Assembly: GCA_028708945.1 (NCBI GenBank) | Contig: JAQVXV010000006.1 | Coordinates: 5,920-69,919 of the forward strand | Length of the DNA stretch: 64,000 nucleotides | Origin: Bacilli bacterium | Lineage (GTDB): Bacteria > Bacillota_I > Bacilli_A > RF39 > UBA660 | Direction: 5' to 3' | Part shown: positions 17,715 to 25,681 of the stretch, piece after piece | Position numbering within the stretch: the stretch's first letter is position 1 | How the letters are laid out: every line of letters starts with the position of its first letter | Position numbers and translations under genes: made by a program | Notes under the pieces: model-generated | What the model saw: the letters and a program-made list of their open reading frames with translations, nothing else | The model's database searches: none | What the model was told of the DNA's origin: nothing

Positions 17715-17717
17715 TTT

Positions 17718-18137
17718 TTATCCTCTTTTCTTATCTAAATAATTTTGTAATATTATTGTGGCTGCTACAGAATCTACTTTTTCTTTTCTTTTTTTTCTAG
17801 ACATATTTGATTCTATCATATAATTATGGGCTGAAACGGTTGATAATCTCTCATCCATTAATATTACTTCTTTTTTTAACTCTTTTTCAATCATTTCTTT
17901 AAATTGTAGTGTAATAGTTGCTCTTTCACCAATTGTATTGTTCATATTTTTAGGTAATCCTAAGATTAAACAATCTACTTTTTCTTTTTCAATTACTTCT
18001 TTTAAAACTAAAAGTAATGAACTATAATTTTCATTTTCAAAACGAATTACTTTGTAAGAATTGGCAATCGTCCCTGTTTTATCACTTAATGATAACCCTA
18101 AAGTTTTAGTTCCTAAATCTAATCCTAAATAACGCAT
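17718..18137 (-). CDS. ruvX: YqgF/RuvX RNase H-fold nuclease
   Basis: The 139-residue protein has the RNase H-like motifs LGLDLGTKTLGLSLSD, LILGLPKNMNN and LMDERLSTVSA, with the expected acidic residues. YqgF proteins are implicated in 16S rRNA 5'-end maturation and possibly in Holliday junction resolution. The gene corresponds to B. subtilis yrrK and overlaps ireB by one base. Confidence 0.93.
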   Translation of the reverse strand: MRYLGLDLGTKTLGLSLSDKTGTIANSYKVIRFENENYSSLLLVLKEVIEKEKVDCLILGLPKNMNNTIGERATITLQFKEMIEKELKKEVILMDERLSTVSAHNYMIESNMSRKKRKEKVDSVAATIILQNYLDKKRG

Positions 18138-18376
18138 TATTCTATATAAGATTTAACCATAACTTCTAAGATTTTCGATCTTTCGAATTTAGTCAATTTT
18201 GCCCTTGCTTCATTATGGCTTGAAATATAACCTGGATCTCCACTTAAAAGATAGCCAACTATTTGATTTATAGGGTTATAACCTCTTTCATCTAATATTT
18301 GAATAACTTCTTTTAAAGTTTCTTCCACTAATTTTTCTTGTATTTCTTCACTACTGAATTCTTTAGTTTTATCCAT
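18137..18376 (-). CDS. ireB: IreB family protein (UPF0297)
   Basis: This 79-residue protein contains the family features: an N-terminal Ser/Thr region that is phosphorylated by the IreK/PrkC kinase in Enterococcus, then the signature RGYNPINQIVGYLLSGDPGYI. In Enterococcus faecalis IreB modulates cephalosporin resistance. It is the first gene of the conserved ireB-ruvX-yrzB-mltG block. alaS, its usual upstream neighbour, is absent and a divergent transglutaminase-like gene takes its place. Confidence 0.93.
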   Translation of the reverse strand: MDKTKEFSSEEIQEKLVEETLKEVIQILDERGYNPINQIVGYLLSGDPGYISSHNEARAKLTKFERSKILEVMVKSYIE

Positions 18377-18427
18377 ACTATCACCCAGTTATAATTTTAT
18401 CATTTTATTTGATTTTTTTCAACATTC

Positions 18428-18455
18428 TTGACAAATTTCAAAAAAGTTATATACT
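18428..18455 (+). promoter_or_regulatory. Predicted sigma-A promoter of the transglutaminase-like gene
   Basis: A consensus -35 TTGACA (18428-18433) and TATACT (18450-18455) are spaced by 16 bases. GGGAGGG follows at 18468-18474. Confidence 0.7.
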
Positions 18456-18478
18456 AATAACTCAAAAGGGAGGGTATT

Positions 18479-19420
18479 GTGGAGAAAAAGGAATTAAATG
18501 ATAAAAAACTAATAATTAGACAATGCATTAAAAATTATATGGAAAATAAAAAATATGTCTTGATAAAAGAAATTCCTGATAAACCTATTTCAATAAAAGG
18601 TAGACGCAAAATAAATATTAAAGAAAAATTTAAACAAGCTCTTGTTTTTGCCTTTACTGTTATAGTTGTAGCAAGTTCAACGACATTTATAACTAAAACA
18701 ATAAATCTAATACATGATCAAAATGTCTATAAAGAAGAAATCAAACTATATGATGGTATTGTTGAAAATACTGCTCAGATGATCAGAAATTTAAACATTA
18801 CTGAACCAACCCAAATATTTAGTTTCTACATTGCTTTATTATCCAATAATTATTTTTCTAATACTCCCTTTACTTATAATGCCAAAAACAATTATGATAT
18901 TGATGGTTCTTTTGGTATAGAGGTAATGACTGGTTCTGGTGCTTGTAGACATACGGCTGATTTATTAACTGATATATATAAAGAACTAGGATTTGAAGCC
19001 TATAATATGGTTAATTACTTTGAACTAGAAAATCAAAATGTTCTTTCTAAAACTCTACATAGTATTTATGGAAATCATGCTATTACAATTGTCAATAACA
19101 ACGGAACTTTATATGGTTACGATACTACTAATTTCATGGTTTATGATATTGATGGATTAAAGGCTAAGTCTTTAAATACTGATCATATTGCTGTCATAAA
19201 ACCATTTATAAGTTTAAATACTTTTTATACTAGTCCTGGTGATACAATGTCATTTTTAGAAGACATTACAAAAAATAAGCAAGAAATTGATAAAGAGGAA
19301 ACATGGAACAACATACTAGAAGGATCAATAAAATACTTTATGAACAGTGAGTCTGTTATTGAGACACAATCATCAATTAAGCAAAAAATACTTAAAATTC
19401 AAGATAGATTTAAAAAATAA
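18479..19420 (+). CDS. Membrane-anchored transglutaminase-like protein of unknown role
   Basis: The 313-residue protein has a basic cytoplasmic N-terminus, one membrane helix (about 54-73) and an extracytoplasmic domain. The domain shows a Cys-His-Asp order like the transglutaminase/papain-like fold: Cys156 in GSGACRHTADLL, His200 in YGNHAITIV and Asp215 in YGYDTTN. The Cys is at the start of a helix, as the fold requires. Translation starts at a GTG at 18479, four bases after GGGAGGG. It has its own promoter and shares a bidirectional terminator with rsmD. It could be an envelope peptidase or crosslinking enzyme. The fold call is inference from motif order. Confidence 0.7.
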   Translation: MEKKELNDKKLIIRQCIKNYMENKKYVLIKEIPDKPISIKGRRKINIKEKFKQALVFAFTVIVVASSTTFITKTINLIHDQNVYKEEIKLYDGIVENTAQMIRNLNITEPTQIFSFYIALLSNNYFSNTPFTYNAKNNYDIDGSFGIEVMTGSGACRHTADLLTDIYKELGFEAYNMVNYFELENQNVLSKTLHSIYGNHAITIVNNNGTLYGYDTTNFMVYDIDGLKAKSLNTDHIAVIKPFISLNTFYTSPGDTMSFLEDITKNKQEIDKEETWNNILEGSIKYFMNSESVIETQSSIKQKILKIQDRFKK

Positions 19421-19450
19421 AACCAAGAATTATTTAGTTCTTGGTTTTTT
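19419..19450. terminator. Bidirectional terminator between the transglutaminase-like gene and rsmD
   Basis: An 11-pair stem AAAACCAAGAA (19419-19429) and TTCTTGGTTTT (19438-19448) with U-tracts on both sides separates the convergent genes. Confidence 0.85.
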
Positions 19451-19975
19451 ATATATTTTTATAAATTTATTGCCATATTTTTTTTCTTTGATTAATTCAA
19501 AAGAATTTTTTTCTATAAATTCATCTTCATATTCACAAATTATTAAACCGTTGTCATTTAATAAGTCATATTCTGCTATTTTTCTTAATGCTTTATTAAT
19601 TTTATTTGATTTATATGGTGGATCTAAATATATAATATCAAATTTTGTTTTTTCTAAACTTTTAAGCGCTATATTATAATCTTTATTCCATATAACATAT
19701 TTTTCAGTTATTTTTAATTTGTTTATATTTTCATTTAAAATATCAATAACTTTAGGATTATTGTCAACAAAATAACAGCATTTAGCACCATTACTCAAAA
19801 ATTCTAAACCAATACTGCCACTACCACAAAAAAGGTCGAGTACTACTGTATCTTTTATCTGAAATTGGACCATTCCTAAAACTGATTCCTTTACTCGGTC
19901 CATAGTTACTCTTGTACCTTCAATATCAAAACCTTTTAATTTAGAACCCTTATATTTACCACTTATTATTCGCAC
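19430..19975 (-). CDS. rsmD: 16S rRNA (guanine-966-N2) methyltransferase RsmD
   Basis: The 181-residue protein begins MRIISGKYKGSKL and has the SAM motif LDLFCGSGSIGLEFLSNGA and the N-methylase catalytic motif DPPYKS, all diagnostic of RsmD. It methylates G966 of 16S rRNA. Translation starts at a GTG at 19973-19975 with GGTGAT three bases upstream. It corresponds to B. subtilis ylbH and follows ylbD and ylbE. coaD, which normally follows, is not next to it here. Confidence 0.93.
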   Translation of the reverse strand: MRIISGKYKGSKLKGFDIEGTRVTMDRVKESVLGMVQFQIKDTVVLDLFCGSGSIGLEFLSNGAKCCYFVDNNPKVIDILNENINKLKITEKYVIWNKDYNIALKSLEKTKFDIIYLDPPYKSNKINKALRKIAEYDLLNDNGLIICEYEDEFIEKNSFELIKEKKYGNKFIKIYKKPRTK

Positions 19976-19999
19976 AATATCACCAAAGTAATTTTATCA

Positions 20000-20221
20000 T
20001 TATTTTAAACTAGAAACAATACCTTGGAATAAGTTTAAATAATCGATAAATCTAGTTATTTTTTCTCTTTTTTGTGTCTGTATATCCTCTTTTATCTTTT
20101 TTTCAAATTCAATAAATGCATTAGGGTTTCTGTTTAATATTTTATACCAATAGGAATTCTCTCTTAAATATTTTATATAAAGTGGATTTTGTCTTAATTT
20201 AAATTGTGTTTCTAATATCAT
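20000..20221 (-). CDS. ylbE: YlbE-like protein
   Basis: This 73-residue protein resembles B. subtilis YlbE: an N-terminal region of short helices with FLRQNP-like RQNPLYIKYLRENSYWYKILNRNP, where WYKxLxRNP is the family signature. The function is unknown. Its ATG overlaps the ylbD stop (TAATG), and rsmD (ylbH) follows after 24 bases. The family call rests on this motif plus synteny. Confidence 0.75.
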   Translation of the reverse strand: MILETQFKLRQNPLYIKYLRENSYWYKILNRNPNAFIEFEKKIKEDIQTQKREKITRFIDYLNLFQGIVSSLK

Positions 20222-20565
20222 TAATCATCAAAGTGCTTATATAGTGGTCTAGGTACATATTCTTCTTTTTTAGTGTCTTTACTTGATAAATCTCCTAGTA
20301 CCCCAACAACTCTTTGCAAACTATTAACTCCCTCTGATATAGAATCTAAATCAATTGATTTAATCCAAGTTAAAAAATCGTTTGTTTTATTATTAGTCAC
20401 TACTTTTTCTTCAGTTTTTGAATAACTTGACCAGGCACTTTCATCTTCTCCATATAAATCAAATATTTCATAAAATTTCTGCCATGTCATTTCACCATTT
20501 TTAACATAATTTATAAGATTAGGATTTTTTCTTACATATTCTTTGAATTCATCTTTTTTACTCAT
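20221..20565 (-). CDS. ylbD: YlbD-like putative spore coat protein
   Basis: The 114-residue protein has the N-terminal pattern of the YlbD family: FKEYVRKNPNLINYVKNGEMTWQKFYEIFDLYGED. A polar middle and a predicted helix (LDSISEGVNSLQRVVGVLGDL) follow. B. subtilis YlbD is a spore coat-associated protein encoded just before ylbE and ylbH, the same order seen here. Its presence does not prove sporulation. The gene starts with GGTGAT upstream. Confidence 0.75.
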   Translation of the reverse strand: MSKKDEFKEYVRKNPNLINYVKNGEMTWQKFYEIFDLYGEDESAWSSYSKTEEKVVTNNKTNDFLTWIKSIDLDSISEGVNSLQRVVGVLGDLSSKDTKKEEYVPRPLYKHFDD

Positions 20566-20598
20566 ATAATCACCTATAATAATATATGTTATTGAAAC

Positions 20599-20621
20599 AA
20601 AAAAAACCTAAAAAGGTTTTT
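20599..20621 (-). terminator. Terminator of parC
   Basis: On the minus strand AAAAACCT, loop TTTT and AGGTTTTT form an eight-pair AU-rich stem (20602-20621) followed by more U. It overlaps the parC stop. Confidence 0.55.
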
Positions 20622-23136
20622 ATATTTTAAAGTCATCTAGAAAATCATCGATTGTCATTATTTTTCTATCTATACTTTCTAAAGATATTTCTTCTTTTTC
20701 TTCGTTTTTAATGGTATGAGAATTTGTTTCATCTTCTTTTTTTGTCAATTCTTGTTCAATAAAAACAGCATCTATATTATTCTTTGATATAGTAGAACCT
20801 ACTGAATTTCTATCTGTAATTGGTAATTCTGTTATCTTTATGTAATCAAAATCATTTCCTTGTTTTAATCCTAGAGAAGTTTTTGGATTTGCAATAAAGG
20901 CTTTTAAAATATGATAGGGGTTAGTCTTAACATCTCTTATGATTGAAATTCCCCTTCTTGCTCGACTAATCTTTTCAATCTCTGATAATTTAATTCTCTT
21001 ACCTGTGTTTTTATCAGTTATTAGTGTTAAATAATCTTCATCTGTAAACGAATCTGCGCTTACAACATAATCATCTTTTAAATTTATGCTCTTTACTCCT
21101 CTTCCTTTTAATCCTATTGGAGAAACTTCTAAATTAGAATATCTTAAACCATAACCATTATAAGTAGTTACAAATATATCTGTTCCATTATTATCAGTTA
21201 CACTTACAACTTTATCATCCTTTTTAAGGTTAATCGATGATATTGGTTTTGAATATCTTGTTACTTTAAATTCTGATAATTTTGTTTTCTTTACCATACC
21301 ATTTTTAGTGAATATCGTTATATATTTTTCTTCATCAAAATTATAAACGGGAATACTTGCTATAATATTTTCTTCAGGTGATACTTTTATGATATTACTT
21401 ATGTGTTTTCCTAGTTCTTTCCATTTTAAATCTGGTAACTCATAAACAGGTATATATAAGAAATTTCCTAAATCAGTAAATATTAATAGTGTATCCATTG
21501 TATTCATTTGATTTATTCCAATTAGATAGTCACCTTCTTTAATTAAAGTGTCACCTTCTGTTGCACTGTAACTTCTTAAACCAACACGTTTTACATATCC
21601 CTCGTCTGTAACAACTACAATAGTATCTTCTTTTGGTATTAACGAAGTGGTATCAATTTTAATTTCAGTTATTTCATCTTTAACTATAGTTTTACGATCT
21701 TCTGCATATTCTTTTTTTATTCGTTTTAACTCTTCTTTAATAACATCTTTAAGTTTTTCACTGTCTTCTAATATTTCTTCTAAACCATTAATAATAATGG
21801 TTAATTTTTTTTGTTCTTCAATTAAGTCAGTTACATCGGTATTTGATAATTTATATAAATGTAACATTACAATTGCTTCAGCTTGCATTTCTGTAAATTG
21901 GTATTCTTTAATTAGGTTGTTTTTGGCATCTAATTTATTTTTAGAAGCTCTTATTATTTTTATTACTTCATCTAATATTGATACAGCCTTTACCAAACCA
22001 TCGACAATATGAATACTATTTTTTGCATGTTCTAAATCAAATTCTGTTCTTCTTCTGATTATTTCTTTTTGATAACTAATATAAGCATCTAATATTTCAA
22101 TTATTCCTAAAGTCATTGGTCGATGATTAACTATTGCTACCATATTAAAGTTATAAGATATTTGTAAATCAGTGTTTTTTAATAAATAATTTACAATTAA
22201 TTCTTTATCGCTATTTGATTTAATATCAATTACGATTCTAACTGGATCTTCACGATCTGATTCATCTCTTACTTCAGTCATTCCATCTACTTTTTTATCT
22301 AATCTAATGTCATCGATTTTTTTAACTAAAACAGCTTTGTTGACATCATACGGAATCTCGGTTATGACAATTTGTTCCTTGCCTTTTTCCTTTTGAAATT
22401 CTATTTTTGATTTGATAATTATTTTCCCGCGACCAGTTTTATAAGCTTCTTCTATACCACTTTTACCTTCAATAATAGCTCCTGTTGGAAAATCTGGTCC
22501 TTTAACAATATTTAAAATTGTATCTAAATAACAATTAGGACTTTCGATTCTTTTAATTGTTGCTTCAATTATTTCCCCTAAATTATGGGGTGGAATATTA
22601 GTAGCATAACCAGCACTTATTCCTGTTGCTCCATTTACTAATAAATTAGGGAATTTACAAGGTAATACAACTGGTTCTTTTAAGGTGTCTGAATAGTTTG
22701 GTGTCCAATTAACGGTATTTTTATCGATATCTTTTAATAATTCATTGGCAATTTTTGCTAAACGAGCCTCTGTATAACGATAGGCTGCTGCACTATCACC
22801 ATCCATTGAACCATTATTACCATGAATATCAATTAATTTAGCATTAGATTTCCACCATTGGCTCATTCTAACCATTGCATCATATATTGAACTGTCACCA
22901 TGAGGGTGGTATTTACCCATTACCTCACCAACCGTTTCTCCACATTTACGATATTGTTTTTCTGCTACATTATTAGCTTTATACATAGCATAAAGAATCC
23001 TTCTTTGAACTGGTTTTAAGCCATCTCTTACATCGGGTATAGCTCGATCTTGAATAATTGTCTTAGCATAACGGGCAAATCTTTCTCCCATTATCTCTTC
23101 CAGTGAGTATTCGTATATTTTATTTATTATGTTCAC
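20620..23136 (-). CDS. parC: DNA topoisomerase IV subunit A
   Basis: ParC is the DNA-cleaving subunit of topoisomerase IV, which decatenates chromosomes. The 838-residue protein has the winged-helix and tower regions. The catalytic tyrosine is Tyr121 in AAAYRYTEARLA, and the quinolone-determining region reads HPHGDSSIYDAMVRMSQWW. The C-terminal beta-pinwheel repeats run from about 500 to 800. A GyrA-type box is not evident, which supports ParC over GyrA, as does ParE upstream. The acidic extension of about 50 residues at the C-terminus looks disordered. It is separated from parE by a small acyltransferase-like gene. Confidence 0.95.
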   Translation of the reverse strand: MNIINKIYEYSLEEIMGERFARYAKTIIQDRAIPDVRDGLKPVQRRILYAMYKANNVAEKQYRKCGETVGEVMGKYHPHGDSSIYDAMVRMSQWWKSNAKLIDIHGNNGSMDGDSAAAYRYTEARLAKIANELLKDIDKNTVNWTPNYSDTLKEPVVLPCKFPNLLVNGATGISAGYATNIPPHNLGEIIEATIKRIESPNCYLDTILNIVKGPDFPTGAIIEGKSGIEEAYKTGRGKIIIKSKIEFQKEKGKEQIVITEIPYDVNKAVLVKKIDDIRLDKKVDGMTEVRDESDREDPVRIVIDIKSNSDKELIVNYLLKNTDLQISYNFNMVAIVNHRPMTLGIIEILDAYISYQKEIIRRRTEFDLEHAKNSIHIVDGLVKAVSILDEVIKIIRASKNKLDAKNNLIKEYQFTEMQAEAIVMLHLYKLSNTDVTDLIEEQKKLTIIINGLEEILEDSEKLKDVIKEELKRIKKEYAEDRKTIVKDEITEIKIDTTSLIPKEDTIVVVTDEGYVKRVGLRSYSATEGDTLIKEGDYLIGINQMNTMDTLLIFTDLGNFLYIPVYELPDLKWKELGKHISNIIKVSPEENIIASIPVYNFDEEKYITIFTKNGMVKKTKLSEFKVTRYSKPISSINLKKDDKVVSVTDNNGTDIFVTTYNGYGLRYSNLEVSPIGLKGRGVKSINLKDDYVVSADSFTDEDYLTLITDKNTGKRIKLSEIEKISRARRGISIIRDVKTNPYHILKAFIANPKTSLGLKQGNDFDYIKITELPITDRNSVGSTISKNNIDAVFIEQELTKKEDETNSHTIKNEEKEEISLESIDRKIMTIDDFLDDFKI

Positions 23137-23144
23137 TATTTCAC

Positions 23145-23648
23145 CTACTCTGATAATTTTTTGATTTTTTCTTCTAAAGTCTTATCCATTAATTCAGGAC
23201 TACAGCCTTTAAAATTAATAGCTTCTCCAAACTTTATTGTAATTTTGCTCCCTAATTTATATGTACCATTTATTCCATAAGGAATAACAGGAATTCCAAT
23301 TTCACGTGCTAAGGAAAAAACTCCATCTCTATAGGTACATATTTGGTTTTCGTTTAGAAACAAATTAACTAATTTGTTTTCTTTTAAAGAATGTAAAATT
23401 TCTTTTTGTTCTTGAATTTCTTTTAGTGATAAAACATCAGGAACGCTTTCTTTTGTAATAAAGCAAATTCTTCTTAATGTCGAATATAGCAAGGTAAAAA
23501 CATCCGCATGTGTTTGATATTCGCCAACTAAAATTGCAGGCCATTCGTCTGGTATATTATAATTACCATATACTTCTAAATCATAGAATTTTTCCATAAA
23601 AGAATCTGATGCCTCTTTTATTTTTTTATATTCACGTTCATCATCCAT
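23145..23648 (-). CDS. PlsC-like acyltransferase-fold protein lacking the catalytic His
   Basis: The 167-residue protein aligns by eye with lysophosphatidic acid acyltransferases. EYQTHADVFTLLYSTLRRICFI sits where the catalytic NHX4D block belongs, and DGVFSLAREIGIPVIPYGINGTY matches the segment after the EGTRS motif. The catalytic His position is Tyr44 (YX4D, Asp49 kept), the EGTR motif reads NENQI, and the linker between them is shortened. It is therefore probably not an ordinary acyltransferase, though His47 lies nearby. It lies between parE and parC with gaps of 8 bases, so it is co-transcribed with topoisomerase IV. Fold assignment is moderate; function unknown. Confidence 0.65.
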   Translation of the reverse strand: MDDEREYKKIKEASDSFMEKFYDLEVYGNYNIPDEWPAILVGEYQTHADVFTLLYSTLRRICFITKESVPDVLSLKEIQEQKEILHSLKENKLVNLFLNENQICTYRDGVFSLAREIGIPVIPYGINGTYKLGSKITIKFGEAINFKGCSPELMDKTLEEKIKKLSE

Positions 23649-23656
23649 ATTATCTC

Positions 23657-25564
23657 CTATATTTCATAGTTATCTTCTAATGTGAAATCAACATTTTCAT
23701 TTATCCATTCTTTTCTTGGTGCTACTTTATCACCCATTAAAACACTTACTCTTTTTTCTGCTAAAGAACCATCGATTATATTTACTTTTACGAGACTTCT
23801 TTTTTCAGGATCCATAGTTGTTTCCCAAAGTTGGGTAGCATTCATTTCTCCTAAACCTTTATAGCGTTGTGTTTCAATTTTTTTATCTTTATTTTCTTCG
23901 ATTATTTTTTTCCTATCTTCTTCAGTCCATGCATAATAACCATTTTTTCCAATTGTTAATTTATACAAAGGAGGCATTGCAATATATAATTTACCTTCTT
24001 CTAATAATGGTCGCATATATCGGTAGAAAAACGTTAATAGTAATATTTGAATATGTGCTCCATCATCATCAGCATCGGTCATAATTATTACTTTATCATA
24101 ATTTGAATCTTTTACTTCAAAGTCACTTCCTACACCGGCTCCAATGGTATGAATAATGGTATTAATTTCTTCGTTTTTAAATATTTCTTCTAATTTTGTT
24201 TTCTCGGTATTTATTACTTTACCTCTCAATGGTAATATTGCTTGAAATTTACGATCTCTTCCACCTTTAGCACTACCACCAGCAGAATCTCCCTCAACTA
24301 AAAATAGTTCATTTTTTAAAGGGTTTTTACTTTGTGCAGGTGTTAATTTACCACTTAGAGCATGTTCTTTTTTATTTTTATCTTTTCCTAGTCTAGCCTC
24401 ATCACGAGCCTTACGAGCAGCTTCTCTAATTGATTTACTCTTTACCATTTTGTCTAAAATATCAGTTGCAATTACTTTATTTTCTTCTAAGAAAAACTGT
24501 AATTTTTCTGTAACTATACTTTCAACTGCACTACGAGCAATAGAAGTTCCTAATTTTGATTTAGTTTGACCTTCAAATTGCAGTAATCGTTCTGGCATTT
24601 GTACACTTATGATAGCGGTTAATCCTTCTCTAGTGTCAGATCCTTCTAAGTTTTTGTCTTTAGCTTTTAAATATCCATTAGTTCTTGCATAATCATTAAA
24701 AACCCTTGTTAAAGCGGTTTTTAACCCTACTTCATGTGTCCCACCATCATTAGTCTTTACATTATTGACAAATGAGATTATATTTTCAGAATAAGTATCT
24801 GTATATTGAAACGCTAATTCAATTTCAATAGAATCTTTTGAACCATTAAAGTTTACAACTTTATGTAATTCTTTTTTGTCATCATTTAAATACTCAACAA
24901 AAGATTTTAAACCGTTTTCATAATGAAATGTATCTGATTTTTCATCTTTTTCATCAGTTATTTCAATTGTTAAGTCTTTCAATAAAAAAGCACATTCTTG
25001 AAGTCTTTCTACAATTGTTGAATAACTGAATGTTGGGTTAGAAAATATTTCATCATCTGGCATAAATCTTACTTTAGTACCCGTTTTATTTGTTTTGTCT
25101 AATTTTTTTAAAGGTATTATGGTTTTACCACCATTTTCAAATCGAATATAGTGTTCATAACCATCTCTTTTAATGAATACTTCCATCCATTTACTAAGAG
25201 CGTTTACAGCACTGGCACCTACTCCATGTAATCCACCTGAAACTTTATATCCAGTGTTTTCAAATTTTCCACCAGCATGTAATACTGTATAAATTACTTC
25301 TGGTGTTGACATTCCACTTTCATGAGCTCCTGTTGGAACTCCACGACCGAAATCTTCTACACTAATACTTCCATCTTTATGAAGTATTACTTTTATTCTA
25401 TTTCCAAAACCATTGATAACTTCATCGATCGAATTATCAATAATTTCCCATACTAAATGATGAACTCCTCTTCTGTCTGTGGACCCAACATACATACCAG
25501 GTCTTTTTCTTACAGCTTCTAGTCCCTCTAATATTTTAATTGACGTTTCATCATATTTTGTCAT
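23657..25564 (-). CDS. parE: DNA topoisomerase IV subunit B
   Basis: ParE is the ATPase subunit of topoisomerase IV. Motifs include the GHKL N-box EIIDNSIDEV, the ATP-lid glycine motif GGLHGVGASAVNAL, the TOPRIM glutamate in EGDSAGGSAKGGRD and the metal-binding DADDDGAHI. GRDRKFQAILPLRGKVIN is more typical of ParE than GyrB. The length of 635 is normal. The gene has GGTGAT upstream of its ATG and starts the parE-(pseudo-plsC)-parC unit. Confidence 0.95.
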   Translation of the reverse strand: MTKYDETSIKILEGLEAVRKRPGMYVGSTDRRGVHHLVWEIIDNSIDEVINGFGNRIKVILHKDGSISVEDFGRGVPTGAHESGMSTPEVIYTVLHAGGKFENTGYKVSGGLHGVGASAVNALSKWMEVFIKRDGYEHYIRFENGGKTIIPLKKLDKTNKTGTKVRFMPDDEIFSNPTFSYSTIVERLQECAFLLKDLTIEITDEKDEKSDTFHYENGLKSFVEYLNDDKKELHKVVNFNGSKDSIEIELAFQYTDTYSENIISFVNNVKTNDGGTHEVGLKTALTRVFNDYARTNGYLKAKDKNLEGSDTREGLTAIISVQMPERLLQFEGQTKSKLGTSIARSAVESIVTEKLQFFLEENKVIATDILDKMVKSKSIREAARKARDEARLGKDKNKKEHALSGKLTPAQSKNPLKNELFLVEGDSAGGSAKGGRDRKFQAILPLRGKVINTEKTKLEEIFKNEEINTIIHTIGAGVGSDFEVKDSNYDKVIIMTDADDDGAHIQILLLTFFYRYMRPLLEEGKLYIAMPPLYKLTIGKNGYYAWTEEDRKKIIEENKDKKIETQRYKGLGEMNATQLWETTMDPEKRSLVKVNIIDGSLAEKRVSVLMGDKVAPRKEWINENVDFTLEDNYEI

Positions 25565-25630
25565 ACTATCACCATTCTAATTATAGCATACAAATCAAAG
25601 AAAAAAAAGAATTTTAGATATTCAATTAAT

Positions 25631-25660
25631 AAAAAAGGTTATTTATAACAATAGCCTTTT
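25631..25660 (-). terminator. Terminator downstream of the prepilin-like gene
   Basis: On the minus strand AAAAGGCTATT and AATAACCTTTT pair with one mismatch around a short loop (25633-25660), followed by U-rich sequence. Confidence 0.65.
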
Positions 25661-25681
25661 AATTTAAATTATGTATATATT

